Notes under the pieces: generated by a model | Database searches by the model: none | What the model saw: the letters and a program-made list of their open reading frames with translations, nothing else | Told to the model about the DNA's origin: nothing | Part shown: one piece after another, positions 24,601-37,349 of the stretch | Numbering within the stretch: the first letter of the stretch is position 1 | Layout: every line of letters starts with the position of its first letter | Made by a program: the position numbers and the translations under genes | From: Hanleya hanleyi | Lineage: Eukaryota > Mollusca > Polyplacophora > Lepidopleurida > Hanleyidae | Direction: 5' to 3' | NCBI GenBank assembly: GCA_036873755.1 | Contig: JAVTVY010020546.1 | Span: 1-64,000, forward strand | Length of the DNA: 64,000 nt

Positions 24601-25505
24601 TTCCGAGATAGATTTGAAAATCATTGGTTATTTGTTCAGTGATTTGAGAGGCGTTGAGATAGCATAACAATGTTAAACCCACACAAGAATCAGGACCATT
24701 GGCCAGTAACCAAGTTGGGTTCACAGGCTTCTGGCGAACTCTCTTTTTGAAAAATATGCCCTATTAAGAGATCAAGAAATTGTTTTTCCTACACAAATGC
24801 CCTTTGTGCCCAGACGGAATACAGTTGAAACCACTGTGTGCCCCTTTTCCTCATCCTTTAAAACAAAGGCCAACCACCCCTCAAGGTATTCTGGCTACCA
24901 TCTTGGGTCATTCGAGATGAGAAAGTTATCGGTTTTACTCGGTTATCAAAAAAACCCTCTTAATCGATTGGATGTGAATCCTGTATTAATAATCACGGAT
25001 CCTGCTCATGAAGATATTTGGTTGCCTTTAAAAGAACACCCATTCCTCACTCATTGTAGACAATATATAATTGACAGCTAACATATACAGCTACAAAAAT
25101 TATCAGATCAGTAAGTACCTGAATAGATTTCTCCAAACCACTGATCTCAACAAAAATAAATGTAAGAATTTGTATTATGTTTGGTGAGAGCCTCATTCTT
25201 CTTCTTACATGAAGTTCTTCCCAAAACAGTGTAACATTACTACCCCGTTGTAACAGTATACTCCAATATATGTACACCTAACTCTTTCTGTACCAATCAT
25301 GTCCGTGGATGACTTCCAAATAAATACTGGCATTGCATGGAAGGACTGTGGACATTCCGAACATTATGTTACCATTTTACAACATACTCATGTAGTAAAG
25401 AAATTAGTCGCGTTTAACCCTGTCCAATCTGTATTGTTAATTGAGTTATATATATATATATGTACAACTTAAAATATCCACACATAGTGTGAAAACCCAA
25501 CTCAT
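21681..25505. other. Gene-free stretch downstream of the minus-strand gene
   Basis: No array, element end or coding exon was recognised over 3.8 kb. Open frames are short and lack splice context. This is likely the intergenic region 3' of the gene whose poly(A) signal is at 25537. Confidence 0.45.
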
Positions 25506-25536
25506 TATCCACATATCCATGGAGTTGTTATTGAAC

Positions 25537-25542
25537 TTTATT
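25537..25542 (-). terminator. Poly(A) signal AATAAA of the minus-strand gene
   Basis: AATAAA on the minus strand, 307 bases past the TAA stop at 25849. It is the first canonical hexamer downstream of that stop, so it most likely defines the 3' end of isoform B. Confidence 0.6.
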
Positions 25543-25565
25543 GCGGATGTTCTCAGAGCTGGCAT

Positions 25566-25620
25566 GCCCTTTCCCCCACCCCTGCCCTTTCCCCCACCCC
25601 CCACCCCCCCACCCCGCCCC
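25566..25620 (-). promoter_or_regulatory. G-run cluster in the 3' UTR (possible RNA G-quadruplex)
   Basis: On the transcribed sense (minus) strand there are nine runs of three to seven G separated by one to three bases, within 55 nt, ending 24 nt before the AATAAA. The density fits overlapping G-quadruplexes. The strand that becomes RNA is the G-rich one. Confidence 0.55.
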
Positions 25621-25848
25621 TCTCTTAATTCTCCTCGAATCAGTCCCAAAACAATATTTCAAGCCAGCTTGAAAACCTTTTTGCAGCCCAGATAGAAAAA
25701 CTTCTCAGCTTTTGTCATATCAAAATTTCACTTAATTCAGTTCAAAAAATTCTTTCAGTCTCCGATTATACAAGCAGTACATTGTCTCGAAACTTTTTAC
25801 AGTTATTAATTTTACAGTCATTCTGGGATCGGTGTAACTCTTCAGTCA

Positions 25849-25961
25849 TTAAGGGGCAAAATGGTTATTATTGTCCACGGGGTCTTCGTCTTCATCACCG
25901 TCATCGGGGTCATCATCTTCGTCTTCCTCGTAATAGTTGTCCTTATCTGGCCGCGCACCAT
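25849..25961 (-). CDS. Terminal coding exon, isoform B, of an acidic GOLIM4-like protein
   Basis: The acceptor CCTCGTTTCAG precedes 25961. The first two bases complete a codon begun by the exon at 47535 (G+AT = Asp). The exon reads GARPDKDNYY, then a run of Asp/Glu with DPDDGDEDED, and ends NNNHFAP before TAA at 25849-25851. It was recognised from its phase, acceptor and the tyrosine-plus-acidic ending, which resembles the extreme C-terminus of Golgi integral membrane protein 4. The intron before it is 21.6 kb. Splicing across that distance is inferred from matching phase and is not observed. Confidence 0.7.
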
Positions 25962-26265
25962 CTGAAACGAGGGAGCGGCACCGTCCATGTGAATAACAAC
26001 TCATAATTTTCCGTATATACATGTATCAACATACAACATATCCAGACTGTCAAGTTCATGCTGATCATCACAAACACCATAACAAAACAAAAACAAACTG
26101 TGCGAAACTTCTTTAAAGGTTGTACCAAATACCCATTGCACACTTTGCATGAAAACACACAGATCGAAAACCTGTGTAAAGAACAAGTTGATATTTTTTT
26201 CCAAGAAAAATTACATGAAATTCGTTTTTTCATTGCAACGAAACAAATGTAGTGAAAATGTCTTC

Positions 26266-27177
26266 CACGCATGCACCTCAGTTTCTCGTCCATCTGTCTA
26301 TTTCTGTGTGTTCGGGGCAAATTCCATGTCCATAGACCAGAAATCCTGGTACTTATCCCATCTATTCCTTGTGCTCAAAGTATTCAACCCCTCACAGAAA
26401 TACATGTAGTATGTTCCCTATTTAGGGCACGCGCCCCATCAGCGCCCTACTTAGTTGGACCTTGTCTATCTACTGCACCCCAAATGCGCCCTATTTCCTT
26501 ATCTCATCCATCCTGCTGCACCCAAATTGCGCCCTTTAGGAATGCGCCCTGGAAGCCGGAGATACTGCGCCTTATTTGTGTTTGAAGTTTCTCTGAGATT
26601 CAGACTGCGCCCCACTTGCGCCCTGTGGACATAACCACTTTTTCATAACTCGGTCTGCGCCCTCTGGACATAACCATTTTACTCAAAATTCAGAATGAGC
26701 CCTATATGTACATGTATACTTGGACTTCTAGACTTTTTTCCACCAAAATTCAAATAGCTGGTATATAATCACATAGGTAAACACTTCAGACTGCATCCTG
26801 TCTGCTTTCTTTACTATTCAGAGCTACAAGTTCATTAATGTGACATTTGGACTTTGATACTTTTAATAATATTATTTCAACAAAATAACTTTGCTTAAAA
26901 AAAATGCACCCTGCGCAGTTAGCTCTCTTGATTGATGCACTCTATTTGCGCATTAAATGAGCCCTAATTGCACCCTATTTCTGTGCGGGAATGGCCGCAG
27001 ACCAACTTCTGTAGACTTGCACTAGTTCTTTCTCGAAGTCATTGGTGAAAATTTGTCCGACTGCATGGAACTCTGTTCAAGGGTATATTTTAAGTACACG
27101 GGGATTTGATGGGTCGAGTGCCAGTATTTCTGGTCCATGCACATGGAATTGGTCAAGGAACTGAGGTGCATGCATGG
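26266..27177. mobile_element. Inverted-repeat element, 'gcacctcagtt' family, copy 2
   Basis: The ends are 'acgcatgcacctcagtt' (26268) and its inverse at 27159-27175, with arms of about 100 bp. The interior has spaced 'tgcgccctatttgcgcc' and 'ctgtggacataacc' words, also seen at 49060-49330. It lies in the large intron or just inside the 3' exon border. Confidence 0.65.
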
Positions 27178-27697
27178 TACAGTAACCTAGGCCTGCGTTC
27201 AGTAGCAGAAAACTTAACCAAAATAGAATAACTCAGATTGAGGGATGTCACTTCAAGTTACAAGTATCCATATTGTGAAATACCAGTTTTTAAAAGAACT
27301 TTCTGAACTATTTGCCCCATTATGATGCTATTTGACATCCCTTTCTAAACCATACAGGCTTCTCCAGGCTGCCCCATAGACCTTTTCGGTGATCACCTGT
27401 AAATTGTCAGGTACAAATCTATTGAACGGCGGAGGTCAACAGTTTATTATTATTATTTTTTTTATTACTTTTACCGTGACCGATAATTTAGCATGTTTAA
27501 TATTTCCTGAAATAAAATATTATTGAGTGAGATTAATTAATTAATTAATTACATAAGGCATCAAATGGCATCATCATGGACAAGGAAGGGGCATCCAATG
27601 GCGTCACCATGGGGCAATGGTAGTAAGCCTCCATAGGGTATATAGTTATACCAATCATTCCACTTTTTGTTGTCCCAATCAACAATTCATGATAATA

Positions 27698-27871
27698 AAA
27701 CTCAAAATAAATAAAACGACTACTGCAATACGATACATAGTATATTCTCTTAGCTTTCAAAGACAACTGTCTTCATACTCAGAGGACAGTTTTCATTTTA
27801 AGAAAGCTAAGAGAATACACTATGTATCATATTCATGGTATTGCAGTTGTCGCTTTATTTATTTTGAGTTT
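27698..27871. mobile_element. Palindromic MITE, ~174 bp
   Basis: The arms pair: 'aaactcaaaataaataaaac' on the left with its inverse at the right end, and 'gtatattctcttagctttc' with its inverse near the centre. The loop is around 27775-27795. Confidence 0.7.
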
Positions 27872-28680
27872 AGTTAAACCGCTCCACACTGGAATATTTC
27901 ATGATAAAAATTTTTGATAAATTACTGGATTATGAGAATAATTCTCAATACACATTTAGTAGGTGTAGAATTACAGAAAGAAGTGTTAGCACATACTTTT
28001 AGTCATGATTAAGCTACTACATACATATTATACAGCTATTTCTCTCGAGGGTTGGTAACATATTAGATTAATTCCATATTCCAGTTATTATACATGTAAG
28101 CTGGTATATAATATAATATATTAGCAAGTATATAATATAAAATATGGATTATAATATAACAGTTACCAGAAATAATATTTTGTGCGTGGGTTTTTTTTTT
28201 GTGGATGGAGATTTAAATTCTATAAATGTTTTTAGATGGATGTATACATATAATAATTATGAGCAAAATGTGTTAAAAGCTAGGTTTGCTTTGGCTTACA
28301 TGGATATACATTATGGACATGCTTGTGGACAAGGAGGAATATCTTGTGCAAAGAAGATTTAATTCTAAAAAGACAATTATGATTTTCTGACAGAAGAGAA
28401 AATTCCACAATGTTCAGCTCTGGCAGACAGGAGGAAAAAAAATATCACTGCAAGGGATCGGTATTTGTAAAATACACAATAATCAACTAGCTAAATCATA
28501 CATCACTATACCTTCAACTAGCTAGATCACACACCAGTATACTAAGGATACTCAGCCCTCCTGCAGACACTTTTACACACTCTCTAGAATTTGTCTTTAT
28601 ACAGCTAAAAAATATGTCTTATATAGCAATGGTAATGTACACTGTATATATTCATTGAAAGCGCATTTCTTAAGGATTCC

Positions 28681-29192
28681 AAATATATAAATGTGTTCAG
28701 TGTACATCTATAGGTTGTGAAGATATTCGAATTTTAAAAAAATAATTGAAAACAAATGAGCCTTCTTTTTTAAATGGCTATTTTAAAAAAAGTACAATGT
28801 AGTCAACTTATCGTTACTTACATCAACATTTCCTGTAGAAGACAACTCCATCAGGAAACCTGTGTCTCAGTTTTGTCAATTTTGGTCTAGTTCTTATTTT
28901 AATGACATTTAATTCAACTTCAAAGTTCAGAACTATGAGTTGCTCGATTTTGTGAAGAAATATTCCATTAAATGTCATTAGGATGAGAACTAGACAAAAA
29001 TTGATAAAACTGAGACATGAATTTGCTGTTGAAGTTGTCTTCTACAGGAAATGATGAAGTAAGATACGATAAGTTGAATAATTTTTTTGAAAATACAATG
29101 TAAAAATTTAAAATTAAATTTTAAATTAGTTTATTTTAAATCAAAATACCTTCACAACCTACAGGTTTACAGTGAACGAATTTATATATTTA
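28681..29192. mobile_element. Large imperfect palindrome, ~510 bp
   Basis: Paired arms: the outer 'aaatatataaat' and 'ataggttgtgaag' with inverses at 29150-29192, and the inner 'tttcctgtagaagacaac', 'tgtctcagtttt' and 'aatgacatttaat' with inverses at 28970-29060. No coding content was seen. Confidence 0.75.
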
Positions 29193-31278
29193 TGTCTCCC
29201 CCAACTATGTTGGGGGGAGACATCTAGTGTTTGTGCTGTCTGTCCGTCCCCTTTTCTTGTCTTCTTATCAAGGTATCTCAAGAACTACTGGATGGAATTT
29301 CACCAAACTTGGAGGGAAGCTTCATTGGGATGGCCCCCTCATTTGATTAGGTTTTGGTGTGTGTGCGTGCATTCATCCGTATCCGGTGTCCGTCTGTCTG
29401 TCCGTCCGTCCCCGTTGTCTGTCCGTCCCCTTTTCTTGTCTGCAAGATATCTCGAGAACTACTGGACTGAATTTTACCAAACTTGGATGGAAGCTTCATT
29501 GGGATGGCCCCTTCATTTGATTAGGTTTTGGCGTATGTGCGTGCACTCATCCGTGTCTGGTGTCCATCCGTCTGTCCATCTACTTGTAAATGTATATACA
29601 GGCCTTGTTCGCAAGATATCTTGAGAACTACTGGACAGAATTTCACCAAACTTGGATGGAAGCTTCATTGGGATATCCCCCCTCCCCCCTCATTTGATTG
29701 TGTTTGGTTTGTGTGTGCATTCATCCGTGTCCATCGTGTCCGTCCATCTAGTTGTACACGTATATACAGGCCTTGTCTGCAAGATATCTGGAGAGCTACT
29801 TGACGGAAGTTCACCAAACTTGGATGAAGGCTTCATTGGGATAGCCCTCTCATCTGATTAGGTGTTGGTGTGTGTACGTGCGTTCGTCCATGTCTGGTGT
29901 CCGTCCGTCTGTCCATCTACTTGTACATGTATATGTATATACAGTCACTGTCTGCAAGATATCTGAAGAACTACTGGACTGAATTTTACCAAACTTGGAT
30001 GGAAGGTTCATTGGGATAGCCCCCTCATTTGATTAGGTTTTGGTGTGTGTATGCATTCATCCGTGTCCATTGTCCGTCCGTCCGTCCATCTAATTGTACA
30101 TGTATACAGGCCTTGTCTACAAGATATCTTTGAGAACTACTGGACGGAATTTCACCAAACTTGAATAGAAGATTCATTGGGATAGCCCCCTCATTTGATT
30201 AGGTTCTTGTGTGTGCGAGCATTCATTCATGTCTGTCTGTCCATCTACTTGTACATGTGTATATACAGGCCTTGTCAGCAAGATATCTGGAGAACTACCT
30301 GACGGAATTTCGCCAAACTTGGATGGAAGCTTCATTGCAATAGGGTCCTCATCTCATTAGGTTTTGGTATGCATGCATGCGTTCATCCGGGTCTGTTGTC
30401 TGTCCGCCTGTCCATCTACTTCTACATGTATAGACAGGCATTGTCTGTAAGATATCTGGAGAACTACTGGGTGGAACTTCACCAGACTTGGATGGAATCT
30501 TCATTAGAATGGCCTCCACATCTGATTATGTTTTGGTGTGCGCGCATGCATCCATCTGTTTCTGATGTCTATCTTTGTTACATACAGGACTACTCTTGTC
30601 TGTAAGATATCTGGAGAACTACTGGGTGGAACTTCACCAGACTTGGATGGAATCTTCATTAGAATGGCCTCCACATCTGATTATGTTTTGGTGTGCGCGC
30701 ATGCATCCATCTGTTTCTGATGTCTATCTTTGTTACATATAGGACTACTCTTGTCTACAAGATATTTGGAGAACTACTGGATGCAATTTCACCAAACTTG
30801 TATGGAAGCTTCATTGAAATGGCCTTGTGATCTAATTAGGCTTTGGTGTGAGCTAGTGCTTGTGTCGGTTCATGCAAAATGTGCTTGTCTGTCTGTGTTC
30901 AATTTTTGTTCGCTCCATATCTTGGAAACTACTGAAGGCAGATGCATGAAACTTCTATACAGTAAAGCATGTATATTATAGGTGTGCCTCTTGTATGTTT
31001 TGCATCTTTCCTATGTTGTGATCAATTTTGAAATAATTGATGCTTCACAATTACATGTATTTCACATTGGTTGGATGCTGTAGGTGTCGGCAATCCACTC
31101 ATTGCTATATAAATCCCGACTCCTCACTGGGCTACAGCAACAATGAAAATCGCCTCTTCGCAATTAATATTTTTAGATGCGCAGCTTTGTTTAGGATACT
31201 TATTGCTACATTCATTTTATAGCACTTTCCCTTAAATAATGAGCCCACTCAAGGCAAGGTGGGAGGTTGGGGGAGACA
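29193..31278 (-). mobile_element. TA-flanked tandem-repeat element
   Basis: The terminal repeats TGTCTCCCCCAAC and GTTGGGGGAGACA sit between TA dinucleotides. The left end is itself a hairpin (29193-29224). The body is about ten units of about 165 bp with 'aagatatctggagaactact', 'aatttcaccaaacttggatg' and 'cgtccgtctgtccatc'. Read on the minus strand it shows array, GGACGGACAGAC, terminal hairpin and TAAATA, as in other elements here. Open frames across it are repeat-driven. Confidence 0.7.
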
Positions 31279-31949
31279 TATGTTTTTGCTTAAAAAAACA
31301 ACCAGCATAGGCTTCATGCAGGAGTGGCAACCCAAGGGTCAAAGCGGAACCTCTAGTTGGAATCCTTAGGAAATGTGCTTTCAAGAAATATACATTACCA
31401 TCGCTATGAGGCATACTTTTAGCTGTATAGAGACAAGTTATAGTAAGTGTGTGAAGGAGGGCTCAGTACCGTTAACATAAGTCCATCAACTATAAAGATA
31501 CATGTTGATCATACATACCATCTCAACATAACAATCAACTAGCTACATTGTATATCATACATCACTAAAACTATCAACTTAACAGTATATCAAACAGAAC
31601 ATGAATGCAGAAAGTATACAGGAAATTATAAAAAGAGCAGATAAATTAAGAGAAACAACTAAAATGTACATTTCCAAAATATGCCATGCCATTAAATGAA
31701 ACTACAGCAAACTGGATTAAATTCATTGTCGGATGTATCTACATATGTAAACCACATCTGGTTACATTTCCAAGATATATATATCTCTTTGATATTTATT
31801 TTTACCAAAATGTAAGCCAAAAGTTAATACAGATATTGTGCATGACATCATTATTACGCATAAAGTAAACTGAAATAGATGTTGATTTTTTTTGCTGGTT
31901 ATTCACTTTATTTTGGCATCGGTGTATATTCTTAGATATAATCGAACAG

Positions 31950-32276
31950 AGTGAGATTGTGAGTGAATAGGGTTTAACATCGCTTTGAACAATTTTTCAG
32001 CTATAACACGACAGGGAAGTGAGGGTGAGTGAGGGCGAGGGTACCAACTTGTAACAGATCTAGAGCAGATCTAATACTGCCATTTTATAGTGCTGTCCTA
32101 CTGAAATATCAAGTCACATTTATACTGACACTGAGCAAACCAGTCCATGTTCTATCTTCTTAATGCTAAGCGTGGAAGTTCCATTTTTCAAGTCTTTATT
32201 AACTGACCCGGCCAGGGATTGAACCCAGTACCTTTGGCTTCGGAGGCTGATGTTCTAACCATTAGGCCACCGCTGA
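31950..32276 (-). mobile_element. tRNA-derived SINE, full-length
   Basis: On the minus strand the head (32274-32207) is tRNA-like: an A box TGGCCTAATGGTTAGA (32269-32254) and a B box GGTTCAATCCC (32225-32215), the internal RNA polymerase III promoter. The body follows, then the core shared with other copies ('agcgatgttaaaccctatt') and a TCAC-type tail at the low-coordinate end. This is the only copy here whose tRNA head is evident. Confidence 0.8.
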
Positions 32277-32813
32277 TTGAAGGGAGAATGGTGGTTGCTA
32301 AGGAAGCAATTAACTTCCGATTTGCTATACAGGATAATCTGACGAATGCTCAGAATATTGGACAGGAGATATCTATATTAAACAGAGATAATTCATTTAT
32401 ATCATCAGCCCAACAGAGAAGGAGAATGGAATGTCAATTTTGATTAATTATTATTTTTTATAGGGCATTTTGTTTTAATTGGAGACCTTGGTCATCATAG
32501 CTTCAACTTCAGCCACAAATTCATGGGATTTGAAGGTAAACTATGAACTACCGTGGTCGGCAATGAAATACCTTATATTAATGGCCATGGTCAAACTTTC
32601 CAACCATTGCCGGCTGATGATTGATTACAATGGTAAACCATGGTTGAGTAGGCCAGACTCTGGTTGACCAAACCATGGTCAATCCTATCTAGAGTTTCAT
32701 ACCCTTCTGGAACTCTTTTCAAAAAGTGACAGAAAAAGTTTGAAACAGGTTGAAGATGGCAAAAGAAGACATTCTTCATAGAACTCACTCTTCTTAATGA
32801 AGGATAATTATGG

Positions 32814-32903
32814 TATACCTTATGGAGATGTTTATTTATACCTTATGGAGATGTTTATTTATACCTTATGGAGATGTCTATTTATACCTTATTAGAAATG
32901 TTT
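32814..32903 (+). repeat. 23-bp minisatellite, four copies
   Basis: The unit TATACCTTATGGAGATGTTTATT starts at 32814, 32837, 32860 and 32883. The last copy is diverged. Confidence 0.85.
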
Positions 32904-34604
32904 GGAATTCAGAAATTGAGATGTATTAGAGCTTAAAGTTCATATGAAACTTCATCCGCAACTTGTTGTTGTTGCTGTTTTGGTATCCAGTTCATTTTGG
33001 AACTGCAGTGTTTCTGTGACAGAATTTCAAGTAAAATCCAGTGCCAAGTTTCACTGCAGTAATGGTACATCAAGTTCTCCCCTGTCATATATCAGTATAT
33101 TCCATGATGGTACTGAATTTAGCATGCTTCGGTGCCCCTACAATTTGCATACATTTAAAGCCTGAGGTGGTCTACATGAACCTAACAAAAAAAAACAATA
33201 TTTCTGTTATGTGTTTGTGCATTTTGTCTTTATCCTTTGCTTTCAAAATCTCTGTGAAAGTCCTTAATCGATCCATTGTTTCATTTGTTTCGATTGTTTC
33301 ATTTACAACACATCTTTCCTCTTCCTGTTTCCATAAACATGCAGCATCCGGTAGTTTTACAACATCGGTAATTCGGGAATCACTTCTTTTTTATTTGATG
33401 ACACATCAGTGATGGTTCCCAGTTCCCCTTGGGTTGCACGTCAGAGTTTCAGAGCAATGGGTCCTGTTTAATAGCTTACATCTATAAGATCATCCTGTTC
33501 AGCATTGTCAGCATTACAAACGAGCATTATATGGGTCGATGGATTGATTGGGGTCATAAAATAAACTTTGTCCTGCCTCAGTTATGCCCCTTGGCTGCGC
33601 CTAAAAATCATGACTCATTTGAGGAAAGAAAATCTGACAAAAAATGGTTAGGTTGACCCCCACTTTTTTCAAGTTGGCACTGGAATTACGGGACAAAAAT
33701 TTAATTGAAATCGCTCTTTCAAAATTTTCTGGAAAATAGACCGAATTTGACCATGTCGACTTTTTAAGGGTTTTCTACGAAAAATGAAGCAAACTTGGAG
33801 GGGAATGTTCGACATTCATTGTTCTATAACATATCAGTGCCTTGTCTTAAAATAATGGTTTAATCATGCTCTTTCAGAAAATAGATACATATCAGTCATG
33901 TCAGTGATGTTGAAGATTTTACGACAATTGGTGACCAAAAAGTAGACCCATGGTATACATGTATTTCCTGCCGAATGGAAGAATCCCTGGAGAGTACCCT
34001 TGGTTTACCTACAGAAGGCGGCTGCTGATTGACAGCATTGGATTGACAGTTATGGAATTTTAATGAATACGCCACACGAAAGTGTGTCTGCGACCAAATC
34101 TCGAGAACTGGAGAAGGGGGTTTCAAACACACAAAAGCTTGATGCCTTTTTCTTATCACTTGGTATTAAAGAATCACATTCTGTTTATTTTGTATATCCA
34201 ACGATAGAATATGTGGATACATTGTGGATGTTTTACAACAACAACAAAAAGTTTTGATAAGCCCTCACGTTCTCACTGTCTAGTTGATTTTCGACATTGG
34301 TTCTGATACGCCAGCAAAGTGACTGCAGTGCCCTTACAATATTCAGGCAATTGGCCTTACTACCTGCTCCACTGGGCTTGACGCTCCCAAAATTTGGACC
34401 AACATGGCCTCGCCCTAGTTTCTCTCAAATTCCATGAAAGTTCATGGTCTGACCCTTGCCATTTTGTCCGGGTAAAGTCTCGACTCTCCTCTACATGTAC
34501 CTCTGTTATGCATGTATTTATCTGCATGTTTCACCATGTTCACTCACAAATTGAATGTGAATTTGACCTTATGGAAGTCTGCATGTAAAATGGTGAGGAG
34601 CCCA
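32904..34604. other. Intronic stretch without recognised features
   Basis: Short open frames only. The 73-codon frame at 32944 has a hydrophobic start but no further support. Confidence 0.4.
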
Positions 34605-34790
34605 ATCTATTGGAGTGATCATGAGTAAGTGAACCAAGTTTTAAGGTTGTATTCAACAATAGTTCAGTCAAGGCACCACCCAGCTAAGTTACATTCCTGT
34701 TAATTCAAAGAAGCAAATGTCTGAAGCAACATGAAATCAAGCAGACATCCAGCCTATAAAACACTGAGGATAGCAGACCCTGCTTTAACC
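34605..34790 (-). mobile_element. SINE, second type, copy 1
   Basis: Shares 'cctgtt' ... 'tcaaagaagcaaat' ... 'tgaagcaa' and 'tataaaacactgagga' with 48270-48460. The left end has a degraded tail. Confidence 0.55.
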
Positions 34791-35823
34791 CTTTGCTACT
34801 TGCTGATAGTCTCGTTTGTCAGCCTTGTATGTTCGGATACATGCATGCGAGAGGATTTTGTTATAGACAGTCTTTTTTGAAGCAATATAATTTGCATGTA
34901 GCTTGATTGAAACCCCACTAAATATATATATTTTCAGAAAGCCCATACTTTAATTAATCTGTCCTTCAAAATATCTGCCCATTTGTGTCTAAAATAAAAC
35001 CAGAACAGGCGAGAAAATAAACAAAAAAAAGCAACTCTGCATGATTTCGGCAACATTACCGTGAGTCTATCTCCCAGCCAATGCTAGTTTCCATAAAAAT
35101 TCTCTTCATGATTCGCCCAATTCGACCGGACGATCGTGCCAAAATACCAGTGCATCGTCCGTGTGGGTTTTAATCTGACATATAAATCCGAGAAACCCTT
35201 TATTTTCATTGTAAATCCAACAGTCGGCTTGCTAAAGTTTCCAACGGAGCCAATTTCTATGGCGAGAAATTCACTCGACATTGAAGACAGACACACAGAC
35301 AGACAGCCGGCCAATCGCTGCCATTGTCTCACACGATGACCGCATTCTCAACTAATCAGCTTCGCGATACTAACAGAGCTCGGGCGAGATCAATTTGGTC
35401 TCGGTAGCGAAGAATGATTACAACTCTATCCAATCAAATCCTTCGTTATTGTTGGTTATTTGTTAAATCACTCATCATAGGTCGAAAGAGCCGGAAATGA
35501 CCTTTAAATTGAGACCAATATCTCCCACATTCTATCGCGGGAAATGGGATTTCGATTGCGTTGAAAATGGTCAAAAAACGGCAAATTCTTTGCCCATTTT
35601 CTCAATTTTCACCACAAGGAAGGTACGTCTTCAATAAAATAAACTTGTTATACGTTTATTGCATGATTTACAACAAAATTTGAACGTATATTGTCGACTA
35701 TTTCCTTGTCCAACGATGTGGACTACCGACAATCTCTCAACTAGACGAACATTTTACTGTGCGGCGATGTTTTTACATGGTGGTCAATTGCGGCTGGTTT
35801 CGGCCGTTATGGGTATATGGACG

Positions 35824-36005
35824 AAGATAAATGTAACTCCGAAGATTGAAGTCATGGTGGTACGTGATATGATACTATATTTCGGCTATAATTTATGCCA
35901 TCATCTGGATCGTATGAGCACCTGATGATGGCATAAATTATAGCCGAAATATAGTATCATATCACATACCACCATGACTTCAATCTTCGGAGTTACATTT
36001 ATCTT
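35824..36005. repeat. Nearly perfect 82-bp inverted repeat
   Basis: The arms 35824-35905 and 35924-36005 match at 81 of 82 positions around an 18-base loop. The only mismatch is ACGTG against ATGTG, a CpG to TpG change. RNA from either strand would fold into a long hairpin. It lies in the large intron of the minus-strand gene. Confidence 0.9.
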
Positions 36006-36403
36006 AGTTTATGTTAAACTAATTTGTGGAACAACTGGTTTATGGGTATATGCATATGGTGCCGGCCCGTTTTGGCCGGTATAAGTACGAAAGGGTTAAC
36101 ATTAATTAGTGCAATAAAGACAAGTGAAATTACAGTGCTAGACACCCCATTATCAAGTTCCTGATGCTTCTCAGCAAAATGCATTGAAGCAACAGGAACC
36201 TGTGACCAACGTTACACATCAACCACCCGCCCAATCTATTGGATTGTGTTCCTGTATCAATAACTAACCATCCCTGTCTAGTTTAACATGATCTGTCCCC
36301 TAGACTTGGCTAGGTACATGTACATGTACATGTAGATACATGAACCATGTAATCGGTATCTCCAGAAGGCTGCTGATGATTTACATGTATTGATTGCAAA
36401 ATA

Positions 36404-36599
36404 GTGAGTGAGTGAATACGATTTAACGTCGCTTTCAACTATATTTCAGTCACATCACGACGTTAATGGGTAGGCCCTATTCCTTTTCACACCCGGTCGC
36501 CTCTTTGACAAGCTGTCAGAGGAACTGAGGCGTATTCCTACCATGACCTGCGTTGCGCTCAACGACATCCCAGGTCAATCCCCGGAAGACCCACAGGGC
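36404..36599 (-). mobile_element. SINE with 13-bp target duplication
   Basis: TGATTGCAAAATA flanks both sides (36391-36403 and 36600-36612). The (GTGA)n tail is on the left, with the core 'cgatttaacgtcgctttcaa' and distal end 'ggtcaatccccggaagac'. The intact duplication suggests a recent insertion. Confidence 0.85.
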
Positions 36600-37349
36600 T
36601 GATTGCAAAATAAAATCCTAGTCAACTCATTCCGTAATAGTAATAATCATCATCTAACAACTAAAAGCTATGATGAGTTTTGGATGAATGTACGTGTGTA
36701 GAGAGAGAGAGAGAGAATTAAACTTATGCAACAAACCGATTTCTCTGAAATAACCTAAGACACAGTCCTCCCTCACCCGACCAAAAAGGTCTTCTAAAGT
36801 AGTTACTCGATAAAAAGAATCTCTTACAATATTAAAATTTAATAGGTTTCACTGTGAGATCTTCGTGGCATGGAATATACACCTTGGGACTGGCTCTTTT
36901 TTTCAGTAAATGTTCGTGAGATACATGTACATGTAAACCACAAGGGGTAAAAATCCATGCGTGTCCATTACATATTACAGCACAAATATTCACAAATTTG
37001 CTCAATACATCTGCACGTATAATATTGCTAACAGACATATTTCTACTCTGTCCAATGCTGTTGTACAAAGCAATTGAATGGAGATTGTATACCATACCCT
37101 TTTACACTAAGTTCGGGGTTCCAAAGAATACATTCCACTTCATCGAAACGAAAAGTTTGCCCCACACTGTCTCAGTGAAACATTTCACATTGTATGTTCT
37201 GCTATAGTCTGGACATGTTGGAGAGATGATACACTAATTAATTCACCATGATAACGTAATATTGCATCTAATCACTGTGAGTTTGACCGATCTTGATTTT
37301 TTACAGTTATTTGACTCAGACGTCTTGACGTTGAAGTATAGGAACAGCT

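Larger units (their letters stand above)
28545..31468. mobile_element. Composite region bounded by inverted repeats
   Basis: 28545-28610 ('ctcagccctcctgcagacac' to 'tatacagctaaaa') recurs inverted at 31417-31468. Inside lie a palindrome (28681-29192) and a TA-flanked tandem-repeat element (29193-31278). Confidence 0.5.

Noticed and set aside
29172..30981. Plus-strand frames with 'ENYW.EFHQTW.EASL' repeats
   Set aside because: By-product of the 165-bp array in a mobile element; no start context, splice sites or conserved frame.
32944..33165. 73-codon frame with a signal-peptide-like start
   Set aside because: No downstream exon or recognised domain, and it lies in the large intron on the opposite strand.
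35569..35622. Possible first coding exon (MVKKRQILCPFSQFSPQG) with donor GGAAG|GTACGT on the plus strand
   Set aside because: No second exon or domain found. A short ATG frame plus a donor is common by chance.
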